Assembly: GCF_030406385.1 (NCBI RefSeq)
Contig: NZ_JAUEPM010000002.1
Coordinates: forward strand, 186,001 to 250,000
Length of the DNA stretch: 64,000 bases
Reading direction: 5' to 3'
Origin: Microbacterium oryzae
Lineage (GTDB): Bacteria > Actinomycetota > Actinomycetes > Actinomycetales > Microbacteriaceae
Made by a program: the position numbers and the translations under genes. The notes under the pieces are model-generated. The model was not told where the DNA came from and did no database searches. It was given only the letters and a program-made list of their open reading frames with translations. Below, in pieces: positions 25,086 through 35,061 of this stretch (positions within the stretch are counted from its first letter, which is position 1; each line of letters starts with the position of its first letter).

Positions 25086-26729
25086 TCAGCCGCCGAGCGC
25101 GGCGGTGACGACCGCGCGGGCCTCCTCCTGCACCTGGCGCAGGTGCTCCTCGCCGCGCAGCGACTCCGCGTACAGCTTGTAGACGTCCTCGGTGCCCGAC
25201 GGGCGCGCGGCGAACCACGCGTGCTCTGTCTGGACCTTGAGGCCGCCGATCGCCGCGCCGTTGCCCGGCGCGTGCGAGAGCTTCGCGGTGATGGCCTCGC
25301 CCGCGAGCTCGGACGCGGAGACATCGTCGGGGGAGAGGGCCTTCAGGGCTGCCTTCTGCTCCGTGGAGGCGGGCGCGTCCACGCGCTGGTAGGCGGATGA
25401 GCCGTACTCGGCTTCGAGCTCCGCGTAGCGCTGCGAGGGGGTCTTGCCGGTGACGGCGAGGATCTCCGCGGCCAGCAGGCAGAGGAGGATGCCGTCCTTG
25501 TCGGTGGTCCAGACGGTGCCGTCCATGCGGAGGAACGACGCACCGGCGGACTCCTCGCCGCCGAACGCGACGGAGCCGTCCAGGAGGCCGGGGACGAACC
25601 ACTTGAAGCCGACCGGCACCTCGAGCAGGTTGCGGCCGAGGGCGGCGGTGACCTTGTCGATCATCATCGACGAGACGAGGGTCTTCCCGACGGCTGCCTC
25701 CGGCGACCATCCGGGCCGGTGCGAGAAGAGGTAGTCGATCGCGACGGCGAGGTAGTGGTTGGGGTTCATGAGCCCCGCGTCGGGCGTGACGATGCCGTGC
25801 CGGTCGGAGTCCGCGTCGTTGCCGGTGAGGATGTCGTACTCCGCGCGCTTGGCGACGAGCGACGCCATCGCCGAGGGAGAGGACGGGTCCATGCGGATCT
25901 TCTCGTCCCAATCCAGCGTCATGAAGCGCCAGGTCGGGTCGACGTCGGGGTTCACGACCGTGAGGTCGAGGCCGTGCATCTCGGCGATGAGCGCCCAGTA
26001 CTCGACCGAGGCGCCGCCGAGCGGATCGGCCCCGATGCGCACGCCGGCCTTGCGGATGGCCTCGATGTCGATGATCGAGGCGAGGTCGCGCACGTAGGCC
26101 TCGCGGAAGTCGTACTGCCCCAGCGTCTCGGCGTCGAGGTCGGCGAACCGCACGCGCTTGACGGCGTCGAGGCCGTCGGCGATGAGGGCGTTGGCACGGT
26201 CGGCGATCCAGCCGGTGGCGTCGGTGTCGGCGGGGCCGCCGTGGGGCGGGTTGTACTTGAAGCCGCCGTCGGCGGGCGGGTTGTGGCTGGGGGTCACCAC
26301 GATGCCGTCGGCGCGGCCGGGGTCGTCGATCGCGCGGCCGCGGTTGTGCGCGAGGATCGCGTGGCTGAGGGCGGGAGTCGGCACCCACGAGTCGCGCGAG
26401 TCGACGCGCACGTCGATGCCGTTCGCGACGAGCACCTCGATGGCACTGCGCTCGGCCGGCAGCGAGAGGCCGTGGGTGTCGCGCCCGAGGAAGAGCGGGC
26501 CGGCGATGCCCTGCTCGGTGCGGTAGTCCACGATCGCCTGCGTGGTGGCGAGGATGTGGTTCTCGTTGAAGCTCGTGTTGAGGCTCGACCCGCGGTGACC
26601 GCTCGTGCCGAATGCCACCTGCTGCGCGGGGATCGAGGGATCCGGCTGGCGGTCGTAGTAGGCGGAGATCAGCTCGTCGACATCGATGAGGTCGGATGCT
26701 TCTGCGGGGAGTCCGGCACGGCTCGTCAT
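25086..26729 (-). CDS. pgm: Phosphoglucomutase (alpha-D-glucose phosphate-specific)
   Basis: A 547-residue phosphohexomutase interconverting glucose-1- and glucose-6-phosphate. [20 protein letters not shown] is the N-terminal signature. [13 protein letters not shown] holds the phosphorylated Ser at residue 148. [13 protein letters not shown] is the Mg2+ loop, [10 protein letters not shown] the sugar-binding loop, and [12 protein letters not shown] the phosphate-binding loop in domain 4. ATG at 26729 is preceded six bases earlier by CAGACT, a -10-like box, so the mRNA may be leaderless. Divergent from pheA. Confidence 0.95.
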   Translation of the reverse strand: MTSRAGLPAEASDLIDVDELISAYYDRQPDPSIPAQQVAFGTSGHRGSSLNTSFNENHILATTQAIVDYRTEQGIAGPLFLGRDTHGLSLPAERSAIEVLVANGIDVRVDSRDSWVPTPALSHAILAHNRGRAIDDPGRADGIVVTPSHNPPADGGFKYNPPHGGPADTDATGWIADRANALIADGLDAVKRVRFADLDAETLGQYDFREAYVRDLASIIDIEAIRKAGVRIGADPLGGASVEYWALIAEMHGLDLTVVNPDVDPTWRFMTLDWDEKIRMDPSSPSAMASLVAKRAEYDILTGNDADSDRHGIVTPDAGLMNPNHYLAVAIDYLFSHRPGWSPEAAVGKTLVSSMMIDKVTAALGRNLLEVPVGFKWFVPGLLDGSVAFGGEESAGASFLRMDGTVWTTDKDGILLCLLAAEILAVTGKTPSQRYAELEAEYGSSAYQRVDAPASTEQKAALKALSPDDVSASELAGEAITAKLSHAPGNGAAIGGLKVQTEHAWFAARPSGTEDVYKLYAESLRGEEHLRQVQEEARAVVTAALGG

Positions 26730-26797
26730 AGGGCAAGTCTGCCCCGTCTGCGCCCTTCGTGCACAGCATCGCGTCTCGGACGCGCCGGTGCGCCCTC

Positions 26798-26803
26798 TAG
26801 GCT
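26798..26803 (+). promoter_or_regulatory. -10 box of a probable leaderless promoter for pheA
   Basis: TAGGCT ends seven bases before the ATG at 26811, leaving no room for a ribosome-binding site. This is the layout of actinobacterial leaderless promoters. Confidence 0.55.
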
Positions 26804-26810
26804 GATCGTC

Positions 26811-27779
26811 ATGTCGACGGAAGCCCCCGAACGCCGGACGTACAGCTACCTCGGCCCGGCTGGCACCTTCACGGAGGCCGCGCTGGCCCAGGTGCCCGAG
26901 GCGCGGGGGCAGATCTGGCGCCCGGTGAGCAACGTCGGTCAGGCTCTGTCGGACGTCGTGTCCGGCCGCAGCGACGCCGCGATGATCGCGATCGAGAACT
27001 CCGTCGAGGGCGGCGTCTCCAGCGCGCAGGATGCGCTGGCGACCACGCCGAACCTCCGCATCGTGGGCGAGTACCTCGTGCCGGTGCGATTCTGGCTGGT
27101 CGGCCATCCGGGGGCGACCCTGCGCGACATCCGTGCGGATGGCGTGGCCGGCATCGCCGCGCATCCGGTCGCGTACGCGCAGTGCCTGACGTGGCTGGGC
27201 GAGAACCTGCCGGCGCACGAGCACGTCGTGGCCTCGAGCAACGTCGCCAGCGCGATCGGCATGCTCGACGGCACCCTCCCCGCGCGGGCGGCGATCGTCG
27301 CGCCGGGTGTGGCCCTGCATCACGACGTCGAGGTGCTGGCGGAGGACATCGGCGACAACCAGCAGGCGGTCACGCGATTCGTGCTCGTGACGAGCACCGT
27401 CGCGCCGGCCGCGCCGACCGGCGCCGATAAGACCTCGCTCGTGGCCGAGCTGCCGAAGGACGAGCCGGGCGCGCTGCTGGAACTGCTCGAGCAGTTCTCC
27501 ACGCGCGGCATCAACCTCAGCCTGCTGGAGTCGCGCCCGGTGGGCGACGAGCTCGGCCGGTACCGCTTCGTCATCGACGCGGATGGCCACGTGTTCGACG
27601 AGCGGATGGCCGATGCGCTCATGGGGTTGCGTCGCTTCAGCCCGAACGTGGTCTTCCTGGGCTCGTACCCCCGGGCCGACCGGCAGGTCGTGCACTACCC
27701 GGAGCGCTACGGCGACGAGGCCTTCGTCGAGGCGCGCGACTGGCTGCGCGCGCTCGTGGCCGGCGAGCCGGAGGCGTAG
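26811..27779 (+). CDS. pheA: Prephenate dehydratase (monofunctional, with ACT domain)
   Basis: A 322-residue enzyme turning prephenate into phenylpyruvate for phenylalanine synthesis. The start [15 protein letters not shown] is the family motif, followed by [20 protein letters not shown]. The region [12 protein letters not shown] contains the conserved catalytic Thr-Arg-Phe. Residues about 205-285 form a regulatory ACT domain ([30 protein letters not shown]) that normally binds phenylalanine. There is no chorismate mutase domain, as usual for actinobacteria. The gene appears leaderless. Confidence 0.94.
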   Translation: MSTEAPERRTYSYLGPAGTFTEAALAQVPEARGQIWRPVSNVGQALSDVVSGRSDAAMIAIENSVEGGVSSAQDALATTPNLRIVGEYLVPVRFWLVGHPGATLRDIRADGVAGIAAHPVAYAQCLTWLGENLPAHEHVVASSNVASAIGMLDGTLPARAAIVAPGVALHHDVEVLAEDIGDNQQAVTRFVLVTSTVAPAAPTGADKTSLVAELPKDEPGALLELLEQFSTRGINLSLLESRPVGDELGRYRFVIDADGHVFDERMADALMGLRRFSPNVVFLGSYPRADRQVVHYPERYGDEAFVEARDWLRALVAGEPEA

Positions 27780-27811
27780 CCTCGAGCCGCCAGTTCGCCG
27801 GTCGAGCGGGC

Positions 27812-28864
27812 TCAGCCGAGCTCGGCGGCCAGCCGCTCGATCGTCTCCAGGCGAGCAGGGGCGGCGTCGAGGGGGTCCGCCTCGTACGAGCCGGCTGCGG
27901 GGGAGATCATGACCTCGTCGACGCCGTGCTGCGCGCCGAAGGCCCGCAGCTCCGCCGCGACGGAGGCGGCGGTGCCGACGAACCAGCGCGCGCGGCCCTG
28001 CTGCACGAGAGAGTCCTCGAGCGGGTCGGATGGCGCGGCCAGCACCTCGTCGATGGTCTCGATCGGGCGCATCGGCTTGTTCGTGCGCAGGCGCGCGAAC
28101 TGGCGCAGCTGGGGGAGCGCGCGGCGCTCGGCCTCCTCCTGCGTCTCGGCGACGACCACGTTGGCCGTGATGAACGACTTCGGCGCATCGAGCCACGCGC
28201 TCGGCCGGAACTGGTTGCGGTAGAGCGCCATCGCCCGCTCGAGGCCCTCGCCCGCGAAGTGGTTGGCGAACACGTACGGCAGCCCCATGCTCGCGGCCAG
28301 CTGCGCGGAGTAGTCGCTCGAGCCGAGCAGCCACACCTCGGGGGTGCCGGCCGCGGCGGGGGTGGCGTGCACCTGGTACTCGCCGCCGGAGGTGAAGCGC
28401 ACCGTCGCGCCCTCGGGGCTCATGATCGAGAGGATGTCGGCCACGTTGTCGGGGAAGCGCTCTGCTTCGCTTGTCGTGCCGGATCGACGCAGCAGCTGCG
28501 TGATCACCGGGTCGCTGCCGGGGGCGCGACCCAGACCGAGGTCGATGCGGCCCGGCGCGAGCGCCTCGAGGGCCGCGAACTGCTCGGCGACGATGAGGGG
28601 CGAGTGATTGGGGAGCATGACGCCCCCCGACCCGATGCGGATGCGGGAGGTGCGGGCGGCCGCGGCGGCGATGAGGACGGGCGGCGTGGTCGACGCCACG
28701 GCCGGCATGTTGTGGTGCTCGGCGAACCAGTACCGACGCAGGCCGAGCTCGTCGGCGAGCTGGGCCATCCGCAGCGACGCCGTGATCGCCTGGGAGCTGG
28801 ACTGTCCCGTGCGCACGGACACGAGATCGAGGACGGACAGGGCGGGAGCAGGTGCGTCGGACAT
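27812..28864 (-). CDS. LLM-class flavin-dependent oxidoreductase (luciferase-like)
   Basis: A 350-residue F420/FMN-type TIM barrel. [40 protein letters not shown] and [15 protein letters not shown] are the motifs of the widespread MsnO8/YhbW-like alkanal-monooxygenase group. The natural substrate is unknown. Two adjacent start codons exist (GTG 28867, ATG 28864); the ATG is chosen, though neither has a clear ribosome site. It is divergent from the antiporter gene and unrelated in sequence type to the LLM gene at 48640. Confidence 0.82.
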   Translation of the reverse strand: MSDAPAPALSVLDLVSVRTGQSSSQAITASLRMAQLADELGLRRYWFAEHHNMPAVASTTPPVLIAAAAARTSRIRIGSGGVMLPNHSPLIVAEQFAALEALAPGRIDLGLGRAPGSDPVITQLLRRSGTTSEAERFPDNVADILSIMSPEGATVRFTSGGEYQVHATPAAAGTPEVWLLGSSDYSAQLAASMGLPYVFANHFAGEGLERAMALYRNQFRPSAWLDAPKSFITANVVVAETQEEAERRALPQLRQFARLRTNKPMRPIETIDEVLAAPSDPLEDSLVQQGRARWFVGTAASVAAELRAFGAQHGVDEVMISPAAGSYEADPLDAAPARLETIERLAAELG

Positions 28865-28909
28865 CACTCACGCCAACAGGGCGAGGCTGTCGCCTATTCC
28901 GAGCGCCGA

Positions 28910-28915
28910 TAGCCT
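28910..28915 (+). promoter_or_regulatory. -10 box of a probable leaderless promoter for the CPA1 antiporter
   Basis: TAGCCT ends six bases before the ATG at 28922, with no ribosome site between. Confidence 0.45.
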
Positions 28916-28921
28916 GGCGGT

Positions 28922-30739
28922 ATGGGCGCCGAGATTTTCGTGATTCTCGTCTGTTCGGTCGCCGTGGCGGCCTTCGCGCGATGGCGGGGATGGCCGGCGC
29001 CACTGGTCGTGACAGGTGTCGCCCTCATCGCGTCGCTGCTGCCGTTCGTGCCGTCGGTCGAGATCGACGGCCACCTGCTGCTGAACCTCACGCTGCCGCC
29101 GCTGCTCTACTCGGCGGCGCTGGAGGTGTCGTACGTCAGCTTCAAGCGGTCGCTGCCGCATATCCGCCGACTGGGGATCGGGCTGGTGCTCACCACCGCC
29201 GCAGCAGTGGGGCTCGTCGCCTGGCTCATGATGCCCGAGCTCACGGTCGCCGGCGCGCTGCTCCTCGGCGCGATCGTGGGCCCGCCGGACGCCGTGTCGG
29301 CGGCGGCGATCGCGCGGAAGCTGGGCCTCCCGCGTCGCGTGATGACGGTGATGTCGGGGGAGAGCCTCATCAACGACGCCACGTCGCTGACCCTGGTGCG
29401 CGTCTTCGCCGCGATCGTGGCGGGAGCCACCGTGACGATCTGGGACGGTCTGACCGAGTTCGCGCTCGCCGTCGTCGTCGGCGTCGCGATCGGCCTGGTC
29501 TTCGGCATCGTGCTGCATCAGCTCCGCCTGCGGATCAGCGACCCCGTGGTCACGGGCACCGTCGGCCTCCTCGTGCCGTTCGGTGCCTACGCGATCGCGG
29601 AGGAGCTGCACGGCTCGGGAGTGCTGGCCGTGGTCGCCATGGGGCTCTACGTCGGCTACAACGCTCCGAAGACCAGCTACGCGACGCGGCAGCAGGATGG
29701 TCCGCTGTGGTCGTCGATGGACTTCCTGCTAGAGAGCTTCGTCTTCGCCTACATCGGCCTCCAGCTTCCCGATGTCGTGGCCGAGCTCGGCGACGTGTCG
29801 GGCACCCGGACCCTCCTGCTGGCGTTGACGGTGTTCGCCGTCGTCCTCGTGATCCGTCCGGTGTTCGTCTACGCGAGCTACGCCTGGGGGCAGGCGTGGC
29901 AGCGCGTGCGCCTCGTCCGCTGGAAACACGCCGCGGAGGAGTACCGGCGGAGCCCGGACAGCCGCCGGGCGCGGATGGTGCGCAAGCAGCGCGCGCGTCT
30001 CGAGAAGCGCGGTCGCCCCATCACCGAGCGGACCATCCGCCAGCGCATCGTCGAGCCGCCGATGTCGGTGCGCGAGCGGGCCGTGGTGTCGTGGGCCGGG
30101 ATGCGCGGCGTGGTGACGCTGGCGATGGCGGCGGCCCTTCCCGACCTCACGGACGGCGGCATGTCCACGGGAAACGTGGAGGTGCTGATCGTGTGCGCGT
30201 TCGTCATCACGGTCGGCACGCTCCTGCTGCAGGGGCTCACTCTCGCCCCGCTCATCCGCCTGCTCGGGGTGAACGCCGACGCGCAGCGCGCATCGGACGC
30301 GCGTCAGCTCGAGGCGGTTCGAGGTCTCTGCGCCGATGCCGGGCGTGACTATCTGCAGGAGCGGCAGCGGGAGTGGGTGGCGCTCTACGGCGAGGACTCG
30401 CTGCAGAAATTCGACAAGGTCGCGCGGTCGCTCCTGCGGGTGGAGAAGAACGCGGACAAGGCGGAGCGCGCGCTCGACGCGGCGGAGGAGGCGAAGCCGA
30501 TCGTCAAGCGGCCGAGCTACGAGAGCGTGCGAGACCTGTCGAAGGGATGGCTCGAGGTGCGTCGCCGGGTGCTGCTCGAGGAGCGCGACAAGGGCAATCT
30601 CAGCGAGGAGGTCATGCGGGAGCTCATCACCGCGATGGACGCCGAGGAGCTCGCACTCGACACTCGCGGAAACCTGCGGCCACCGGCGCCGGATACTCCG
30701 CAGCGGGCCGGCCGCATCAGGCCAGAGCTCTCCCGCTGA
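28922..30739 (+). CDS. CPA1-family Na+/H+ antiporter
   Basis: A 605-residue protein: residues 1-430 are a 12-helix cation/proton antiporter core and about 430-605 a charged cytoplasmic tail. [38 protein letters not shown] and [14 protein letters not shown] are CPA1 motifs, the last containing the ion-binding Asn-Asp pair. [17 protein letters not shown] is the conserved helix-10 arginine region. It should exchange Na+ or K+ for protons and help hold cytoplasmic pH. The last 23 bases overlap the convergent SDR gene. Confidence 0.88.
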   Translation: MGAEIFVILVCSVAVAAFARWRGWPAPLVVTGVALIASLLPFVPSVEIDGHLLLNLTLPPLLYSAALEVSYVSFKRSLPHIRRLGIGLVLTTAAAVGLVAWLMMPELTVAGALLLGAIVGPPDAVSAAAIARKLGLPRRVMTVMSGESLINDATSLTLVRVFAAIVAGATVTIWDGLTEFALAVVVGVAIGLVFGIVLHQLRLRISDPVVTGTVGLLVPFGAYAIAEELHGSGVLAVVAMGLYVGYNAPKTSYATRQQDGPLWSSMDFLLESFVFAYIGLQLPDVVAELGDVSGTRTLLLALTVFAVVLVIRPVFVYASYAWGQAWQRVRLVRWKHAAEEYRRSPDSRRARMVRKQRARLEKRGRPITERTIRQRIVEPPMSVRERAVVSWAGMRGVVTLAMAAALPDLTDGGMSTGNVEVLIVCAFVITVGTLLLQGLTLAPLIRLLGVNADAQRASDARQLEAVRGLCADAGRDYLQERQREWVALYGEDSLQKFDKVARSLLRVEKNADKAERALDAAEEAKPIVKRPSYESVRDLSKGWLEVRRRVLLEERDKGNLSEEVMRELITAMDAEELALDTRGNLRPPAPDTPQRAGRIRPELSR

Positions 30740-31502
30740 TGCGGAGCGCGGCGCGGCGCGGCAGCAGGCGGACGACGCCGGCGGCCAGCGCGTTGAGGCG
30801 TCCGGACACGACGCTCGGGGCACCGGCCGGCGCATCCAGGGCGCTGAGCGCGCGTCGGACGACCTCGTCGACGCTCTGCTGCCGGCGGAACGCCGCCGCC
30901 CGCGTGCCGATCTCGTCGAAGAACTCGGTGCGCGTCGGGCCGGGGCTGATGGCCAGCACGCGCGCCCCGCTGCCGCGGGTCTCCTCCGCGATCGCCTCCG
31001 TGAAGCTGAGGACGAAGGCCTTGCTCGCCCCGTAGGCGGCCATCCCCGGACACGGCTGGTACGCGGCGGTGCTCGCGACGTTCACGAGCGCACCGCGGGC
31101 CGCGAGGATGTCGGGCAGGAACTCACGGGTGAGCGCCGCCAGCGCGCCGACGTTCGTGCGCACCATCGCGTCGAGGCGCTCCGGGTCGGCCTCCGCCAGG
31201 GCGCCGCGCATGCCGAAGCCGGCGTTGTTGACGAGGCCGTCGATGCGCACGCCGTCCGCCTCGAGCCGCTCGCGCAGCGCCGTGGCGGCGTCAGCGGCGG
31301 CGAGGTCGAGCGGCACGACCCGCACCCGCACGCGGTGATCGCGCTCGAGACGGTCGGCCAGCTCACGCAGGCGGTCCTTCCGACGCGCGACGAGCACGAG
31401 GTCGCTGCCGCGGGCGGCGAGCTGCGCGGCGAACTCCGCGCCGAGACCCGAGCTCGCGCCGGTGATGAGGACGTTCTGCAGCTGTCGTGGGGAGCTGGTC
31501 AT
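30717..31502 (-). CDS. SDR-family oxidoreductase (DltE/YqjQ-like)
   Basis: A 261-residue short-chain dehydrogenase. VLITGASSGLGAEFAAQLAA binds the cofactor; DGLVNNAGFGMRGAL and NVASTAAYQPCPGMAAYGAS with the following Lys give the Ser-Tyr-Lys catalytic set. Its Arg-rich stretch after the first fold (VARRKDRLRELADRL) suggests NADP. Substrate unknown. A TACGGT box lies six bases before the ATG at 31502, another probable leaderless start. The 3' end overlaps the antiporter gene tail-to-tail. Confidence 0.82.
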   Translation of the reverse strand: MTSSPRQLQNVLITGASSGLGAEFAAQLAARGSDLVLVARRKDRLRELADRLERDHRVRVRVVPLDLAAADAATALRERLEADGVRIDGLVNNAGFGMRGALAEADPERLDAMVRTNVGALAALTREFLPDILAARGALVNVASTAAYQPCPGMAAYGASKAFVLSFTEAIAEETRGSGARVLAISPGPTRTEFFDEIGTRAAAFRRQQSVDEVVRRALSALDAPAGAPSVVSGRLNALAAGVVRLLPRRAALRISGRALA

Positions 31503-31584
31503 GTGCCCACCGTAGACACTCCGGCAACGACGAGGGCGGCCATCCGATCGGATGGCCGCCCTCGCCTGAGCGCGTGCGGCTGCG

Positions 31585-32991
31585 TCAGCTGCGCGCAGCG
31601 ACCGCTGCGGCGCCCTCGTGCTCGGCGTCCTCGCGCTCGGACTCGTCGATGAAGGGCAGACCCTCGCGCGGCGCGTCGTAGAGGTCGCGGTCGAGGATGC
31701 CCTCGCGCTTGGCGACGATGGCGGGGATGAGCGCCTGGCCGGCGACGTTGACCGCGGTGCGGCCCATGTCGAGGATCGGATCGATCGCAAGCAGCAGGCC
31801 GACGCCCTCGAGCGGCAGGCCGAGGGTCGACAGGGTCAGCGTGAGCATGACCGTCGCGCCCGTGGTGCCGGCGGTGGCGGCGGAGCCGACGACCGAGACG
31901 ACGACGATGAGGACGTACTGGATGAGCGACAGCTGGATGTCGAAGAACTGAGCCACGAAGATCGCGGCGATCGCCGGGTAGATCGCGGCGCAGCCATCCA
32001 TCTTCGTCGTCGAGCCGAACGGGACGGCGAACGACGCGTACTCGCGGGGGACGCCGAAGTTGCGCTCGGCCACGCGCTGCGTGAGGGGGAGTGTGCCGAT
32101 CGACGAGCGGCTGACGAAGCCGAGCTGCACGACGGGCCACACGCCCGTGAAGAACTGCCTGATCGAGAGGCCGTGGGCCTTCACGAGGATCGGGTAAACG
32201 ACGAACAGCACGAGCGCGAGGCCGATGTAGATCGCCAGCGCGAACCAGGCGAGCGAGGTGAGGCGCTCCCAGCCGTACTCGATGACGGCGTTGCCGATGA
32301 GGCCGAGCGTGCCGATGGGGGCGATGCGGATGATCCACCACACCACCCGCTGGATGACCTTCAGCAGCGACTCCGTGAAGGCGAGGAACGGCTCGGCCTT
32401 GCGGCCGGCGCGGAGGGCGGCGATGCCGACGACCGCGGCGACCACGATGATCTGCAGGATGTTGAAGCTGACGCTCGAGGAGACGCTGCCGTCGTCGGCG
32501 ACGTTCGTGGAGACGCCGAGGCCGAGGAAGTTCTGCGGCACGAGGCCGAGCAGGAAGTCCCACCAGGAGCCGACGTGCGAGGGCTCGGAGGCCTCCAGGC
32601 CGGCGCCGGCGCGGTTGCCCGGCTGCAGGACGAGACCGAGGGTGATGCCGATGCTCACCGCGATGAACGCGGTGATGGCGAACCACAGGATGGTCTGACC
32701 CGCGAGGCGGGCGGCGTTCTGCACGCGGCGGAGATTCGAGATGCTCGCGACGATCGCGGTGAAGACGAGCGGGACGACCGCCGTCCGCAGGATCGTGACG
32801 TACGAGCTGCCGATCGTGTCGAGGGTCGCGGCGAGGCCGTTGGGCTCTCCGTCGGCGGATGCGCCGATCGCGCGGCCGATCAGGCCGAGCACGATGCCCA
32901 GGATGAGGGCGGCGACGATCTGGAAGCCGAACGAGGTGTAGAAGGGGCGCTTCGCCTTTGCGGGGCGGGCCGTCGTGGTGCTGCTGCTCAT
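31585..32991 (-). CDS. Dicarboxylate/amino acid:cation symporter (DAACS family)
   Basis: A 468-residue glutamate/aspartate/dicarboxylate symporter with eight helices and two re-entrant loops. SRSSIGTLPLTQRVAERNFG holds the HP1 serine-rich tip, GSTTKMDGCAAIYP corresponds to the NMDG sodium-binding motif (here KMDG), and ATAGTTGATVMLTLTLSTLG is HP2. LAIDPILDMGRTAVNVAGQA is helix 8, with substrate-binding Asp, Arg and Asn positions. It imports C4-dicarboxylates or acidic amino acids. AGGAG lies just before the ATG at 32991. Lys in place of Asn in the NMDG motif is a possible specificity difference. Confidence 0.88.
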   Translation of the reverse strand: MSSSTTTARPAKAKRPFYTSFGFQIVAALILGIVLGLIGRAIGASADGEPNGLAATLDTIGSSYVTILRTAVVPLVFTAIVASISNLRRVQNAARLAGQTILWFAITAFIAVSIGITLGLVLQPGNRAGAGLEASEPSHVGSWWDFLLGLVPQNFLGLGVSTNVADDGSVSSSVSFNILQIIVVAAVVGIAALRAGRKAEPFLAFTESLLKVIQRVVWWIIRIAPIGTLGLIGNAVIEYGWERLTSLAWFALAIYIGLALVLFVVYPILVKAHGLSIRQFFTGVWPVVQLGFVSRSSIGTLPLTQRVAERNFGVPREYASFAVPFGSTTKMDGCAAIYPAIAAIFVAQFFDIQLSLIQYVLIVVVSVVGSAATAGTTGATVMLTLTLSTLGLPLEGVGLLLAIDPILDMGRTAVNVAGQALIPAIVAKREGILDRDLYDAPREGLPFIDESEREDAEHEGAAAVAARS

Positions 32992-33325
32992 GGTCTCCTG
33001 TGGCGGCGGGGATCTCCCGCCGGGCACGAGCGTCTACTTTAGATGCGCCGGAATATGGGAAGGGCGGCTGCGACGGAAGAAGTCCGCGTGTGACGGCGTG
33101 TGTCCGGCGTCTGGTCGTTCAGGCGCTCGAGACTGCGCGGTAGCTCGTGGGTCGCGCATCTGCTCTGACACAACGTGCGGCGAATGCTGTCCGAGAGCGG
33201 TGACGATGCGTCGGAGTGCAGCCGGGGCCTGCGGCGCCGGGGCCCCGTCAGCCGACCGTGTGGCGATCGTCGCGCACGACGCTCGGGAGCTGCGGAGCCG
33301 CATGCGCGAACACTGCCGCCGACCA
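32992..33325. other. Intergenic stretch without a recognised gene
   Basis: This 334-base gap separates two leftward genes. Near its left end is a small hairpin (GGCGGG 33005-33010 / CCCGCC 33016-33021) in the 5' leader of the symporter gene and a possible -10 box for it, TAAAGT (complement of 33036-33041). The rest has scattered GC-rich inverted repeats and no frame with credible coding features. Confidence 0.5.
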
Positions 33326-33559
33326 TCACCGGTCCGCGCGTACCAGCAGGTCGCCGATCTCGCAGTCGAGCGCCTGACATACGGCGATCAGAGTCGAGAA
33401 GCGGATGGCCCGGGCCCGGTCGTTCTTGAGGACCGACAGATTGACGATGCTGACGCCGACGATCTCGCTCAGGCGGGTGAGCGTCATGCCGCGCTCGGCG
33501 AGCAGCTCGTCGAGACGGCAGTGGACCCCGGTCCACTCGTCATCGGTCGCGGGCGTCAC
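33326..33559 (-). CDS. Small XRE/Cro-CI-type helix-turn-helix regulator
   Basis: A 77-residue protein that is almost only a DNA-binding domain: RLDELLAERGMTLTRLSEIV, then GVSIVNLSVLKNDRARAIRF and TLIAVCQALDCEIGDLLV. This is the short YozG-type HTH that commonly accompanies DUF2975 membrane proteins. The GTG at 33559 overlaps the stop of the upstream DUF2975 gene in a GTGA, so it is translationally coupled. The pairing suggests the membrane protein senses something and the HTH protein regulates, perhaps its own operon. Confidence 0.82.
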   Translation of the reverse strand: MTPATDDEWTGVHCRLDELLAERGMTLTRLSEIVGVSIVNLSVLKNDRARAIRFSTLIAVCQALDCEIGDLLVRADR

Positions 33560-34284
33560 ACCAGTCCTTCCGTGTCGCGCTGCAGCTGAGCTCCGTGGCG
33601 GAAGATCGCCGCGAGTGCCGCGAGGAGAAGCGCCGCGCCGAGCGGCCACAGCGTGGATTGGACGTAGAAGAACTCCGGGTAGCCGGCGTCTCCCCGGCCG
33701 ATCAGGCCGCGGAGGATCGCGGTCTGGCCGATCGATGAGAGGACGTCGGAGCCGAGGCCGGTGACCGCGACGACCACCGCGCCGATGTACATCGAGCGGG
33801 TGGTGAGGGCGTGGAACGGGCGCCCAGCGGCCGCTTGGAACGACGAGATCGCGACGATCACGAATGGCGTGAGCAGCGCCGCTGTCGACAGGACCTGGGT
33901 CCCCACGACGATCCAGCGCATCCAGGCGGCAGGGGAGGAGACCGTCGCGCGCGCGTGGTCGTACGACAGGCACGCGAGTGTCGGCTCCACGGGGCGATCG
34001 GCGGTTCCAGAGAAGCACCCCGTTGGCATCGAGTATGGGCCCACGCTGCTCGTGGAGAACTCGATCCACGAACTCGAGAACGTCGTGATCACCTGCAGGG
34101 CGAGAACGAACATCGAGATCACGACGAACCACGACGACAGGATCAGCACGACGTCCAGCACGGCCGACCGACTGCCGCTCCGCTTCGCTCGCCAGAAGAT
34201 GAATGCCACCACGATGGCGATCACGCCGAGGACGGCTGCCGCCATCCACAGGGCCGCGCCCGGATTCTCTCCACCTGCGGTCAT
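33556..34284 (-). CDS. DUF2975-type membrane protein
   Basis: A 242-residue protein with four clear membrane segments (near residues 10-30, 42-66, 125-150 and 165-190, plus a final hydrophobic stretch) and an extracytoplasmic loop with two Cys (TGCFSG and LACLSYDHA) that could form a disulfide. It ends FRHGAQLQRDTEGLV, a tail typical of DUF2975 proteins. Its ATG overlaps the stop of the gene before it by one base. Function is unknown. Confidence 0.7.
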   Translation of the reverse strand: MTAGGENPGAALWMAAAVLGVIAIVVAFIFWRAKRSGSRSAVLDVVLILSSWFVVISMFVLALQVITTFSSSWIEFSTSSVGPYSMPTGCFSGTADRPVEPTLACLSYDHARATVSSPAAWMRWIVVGTQVLSTAALLTPFVIVAISSFQAAAGRPFHALTTRSMYIGAVVVAVTGLGSDVLSSIGQTAILRGLIGRGDAGYPEFFYVQSTLWPLGAALLLAALAAIFRHGAQLQRDTEGLV

Positions 34285-34910
34285 CACACGAGTCCTTCCG
34301 TGTCCCGCTGGATGCGGGAGCCGATCGCGAAGGCGCCCGCCACGAGCGCGAGAATGAAGCTCCATCCGATCGGCGCGAGGTCCAGGTCCAGCAGGAATGG
34401 CCAGAGGATGGTCGTGAGCTCGGGAGTGCGCGCGGCGAGGTCCTCGACGACGAGGGCTCGACCGAAGGCGCCGCACGCCTGAGAGGCGATCCCGCCGACG
34501 AGGACGAGGCCGGCGATGGCGGCGAGAGCCGTCGCGATCATCCGGCGGAAGGGGCGCCCGCGCATGAGCGCCAGCGCGAGCACGGAGGCGACGACGCAGA
34601 CTCCGATCGTCGCGAGCGCAGGCAGGGCGCCCTCGAGAAGCAGCAGCCAGCGGGCGCCCGCCGGAGGATCGGCGAGCACGACATCCGCTGCCGCACCTCG
34701 CGCGTCGACGATGCCGGCGACGCCGTCAAGCTGAGCGATGTCGGCCTGCTGCAGCGGCAGTCGCACCTGCGGCGCATCGGCGAAGACGGACAACGCGCCG
34801 GTCACGATGGCGACGACGGCGCCGACCGCGACGGAGACCGCCCCGGTAGCGATGACGCCGAGCGCGACCGCATCACCGCGAGAGACCGGATGGCCGGGAG
34901 AGAGTGACAT
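34284..34910 (-). CDS. DUF2975-like membrane protein, tandem paralogue
   Basis: A 208-residue membrane protein with about four helices (near 15-45, 88-115, 125-150 and 180-200). It ends IGSRIQRDTEGLV, the same tail as its neighbour at 33556, so the two look like an ancient tandem duplication. First gene of a three-gene leftward operon, with GGAGG ten bases before the ATG at 34910. Two direct TTATCG copies occur upstream on this strand (within 34930-34965) and might be a binding site for the small HTH protein. Confidence 0.65.
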   Translation of the reverse strand: MSLSPGHPVSRGDAVALGVIATGAVSVAVGAVVAIVTGALSVFADAPQVRLPLQQADIAQLDGVAGIVDARGAAADVVLADPPAGARWLLLLEGALPALATIGVCVVASVLALALMRGRPFRRMIATALAAIAGLVLVGGIASQACGAFGRALVVEDLAARTPELTTILWPFLLDLDLAPIGWSFILALVAGAFAIGSRIQRDTEGLV

Positions 34911-35061
34911 GGAAGCCTCCTTTCTTCGCGATTAACGATAACAACGACAATCGATAAGAGAAGAGGTGCCCAGTCGCGTTCGTGATCGTTTCGTTATATG
35001 GAGGGCGCGAGAGCTCTCGCTCTCCCGTTCGAATGTCGGTGGTCCGCGGGATGATGAGTTC

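Noticed and set aside
25086-29003. Very long minus-strand open frame of about 1300 codons
   Set aside because: Only its pgm part (25086-26729) has protein-like sequence. The rest is the antisense of pheA and an out-of-frame reading through the LLM gene, with Arg/Ala/Gly-rich composition typical of GC-rich shadows.
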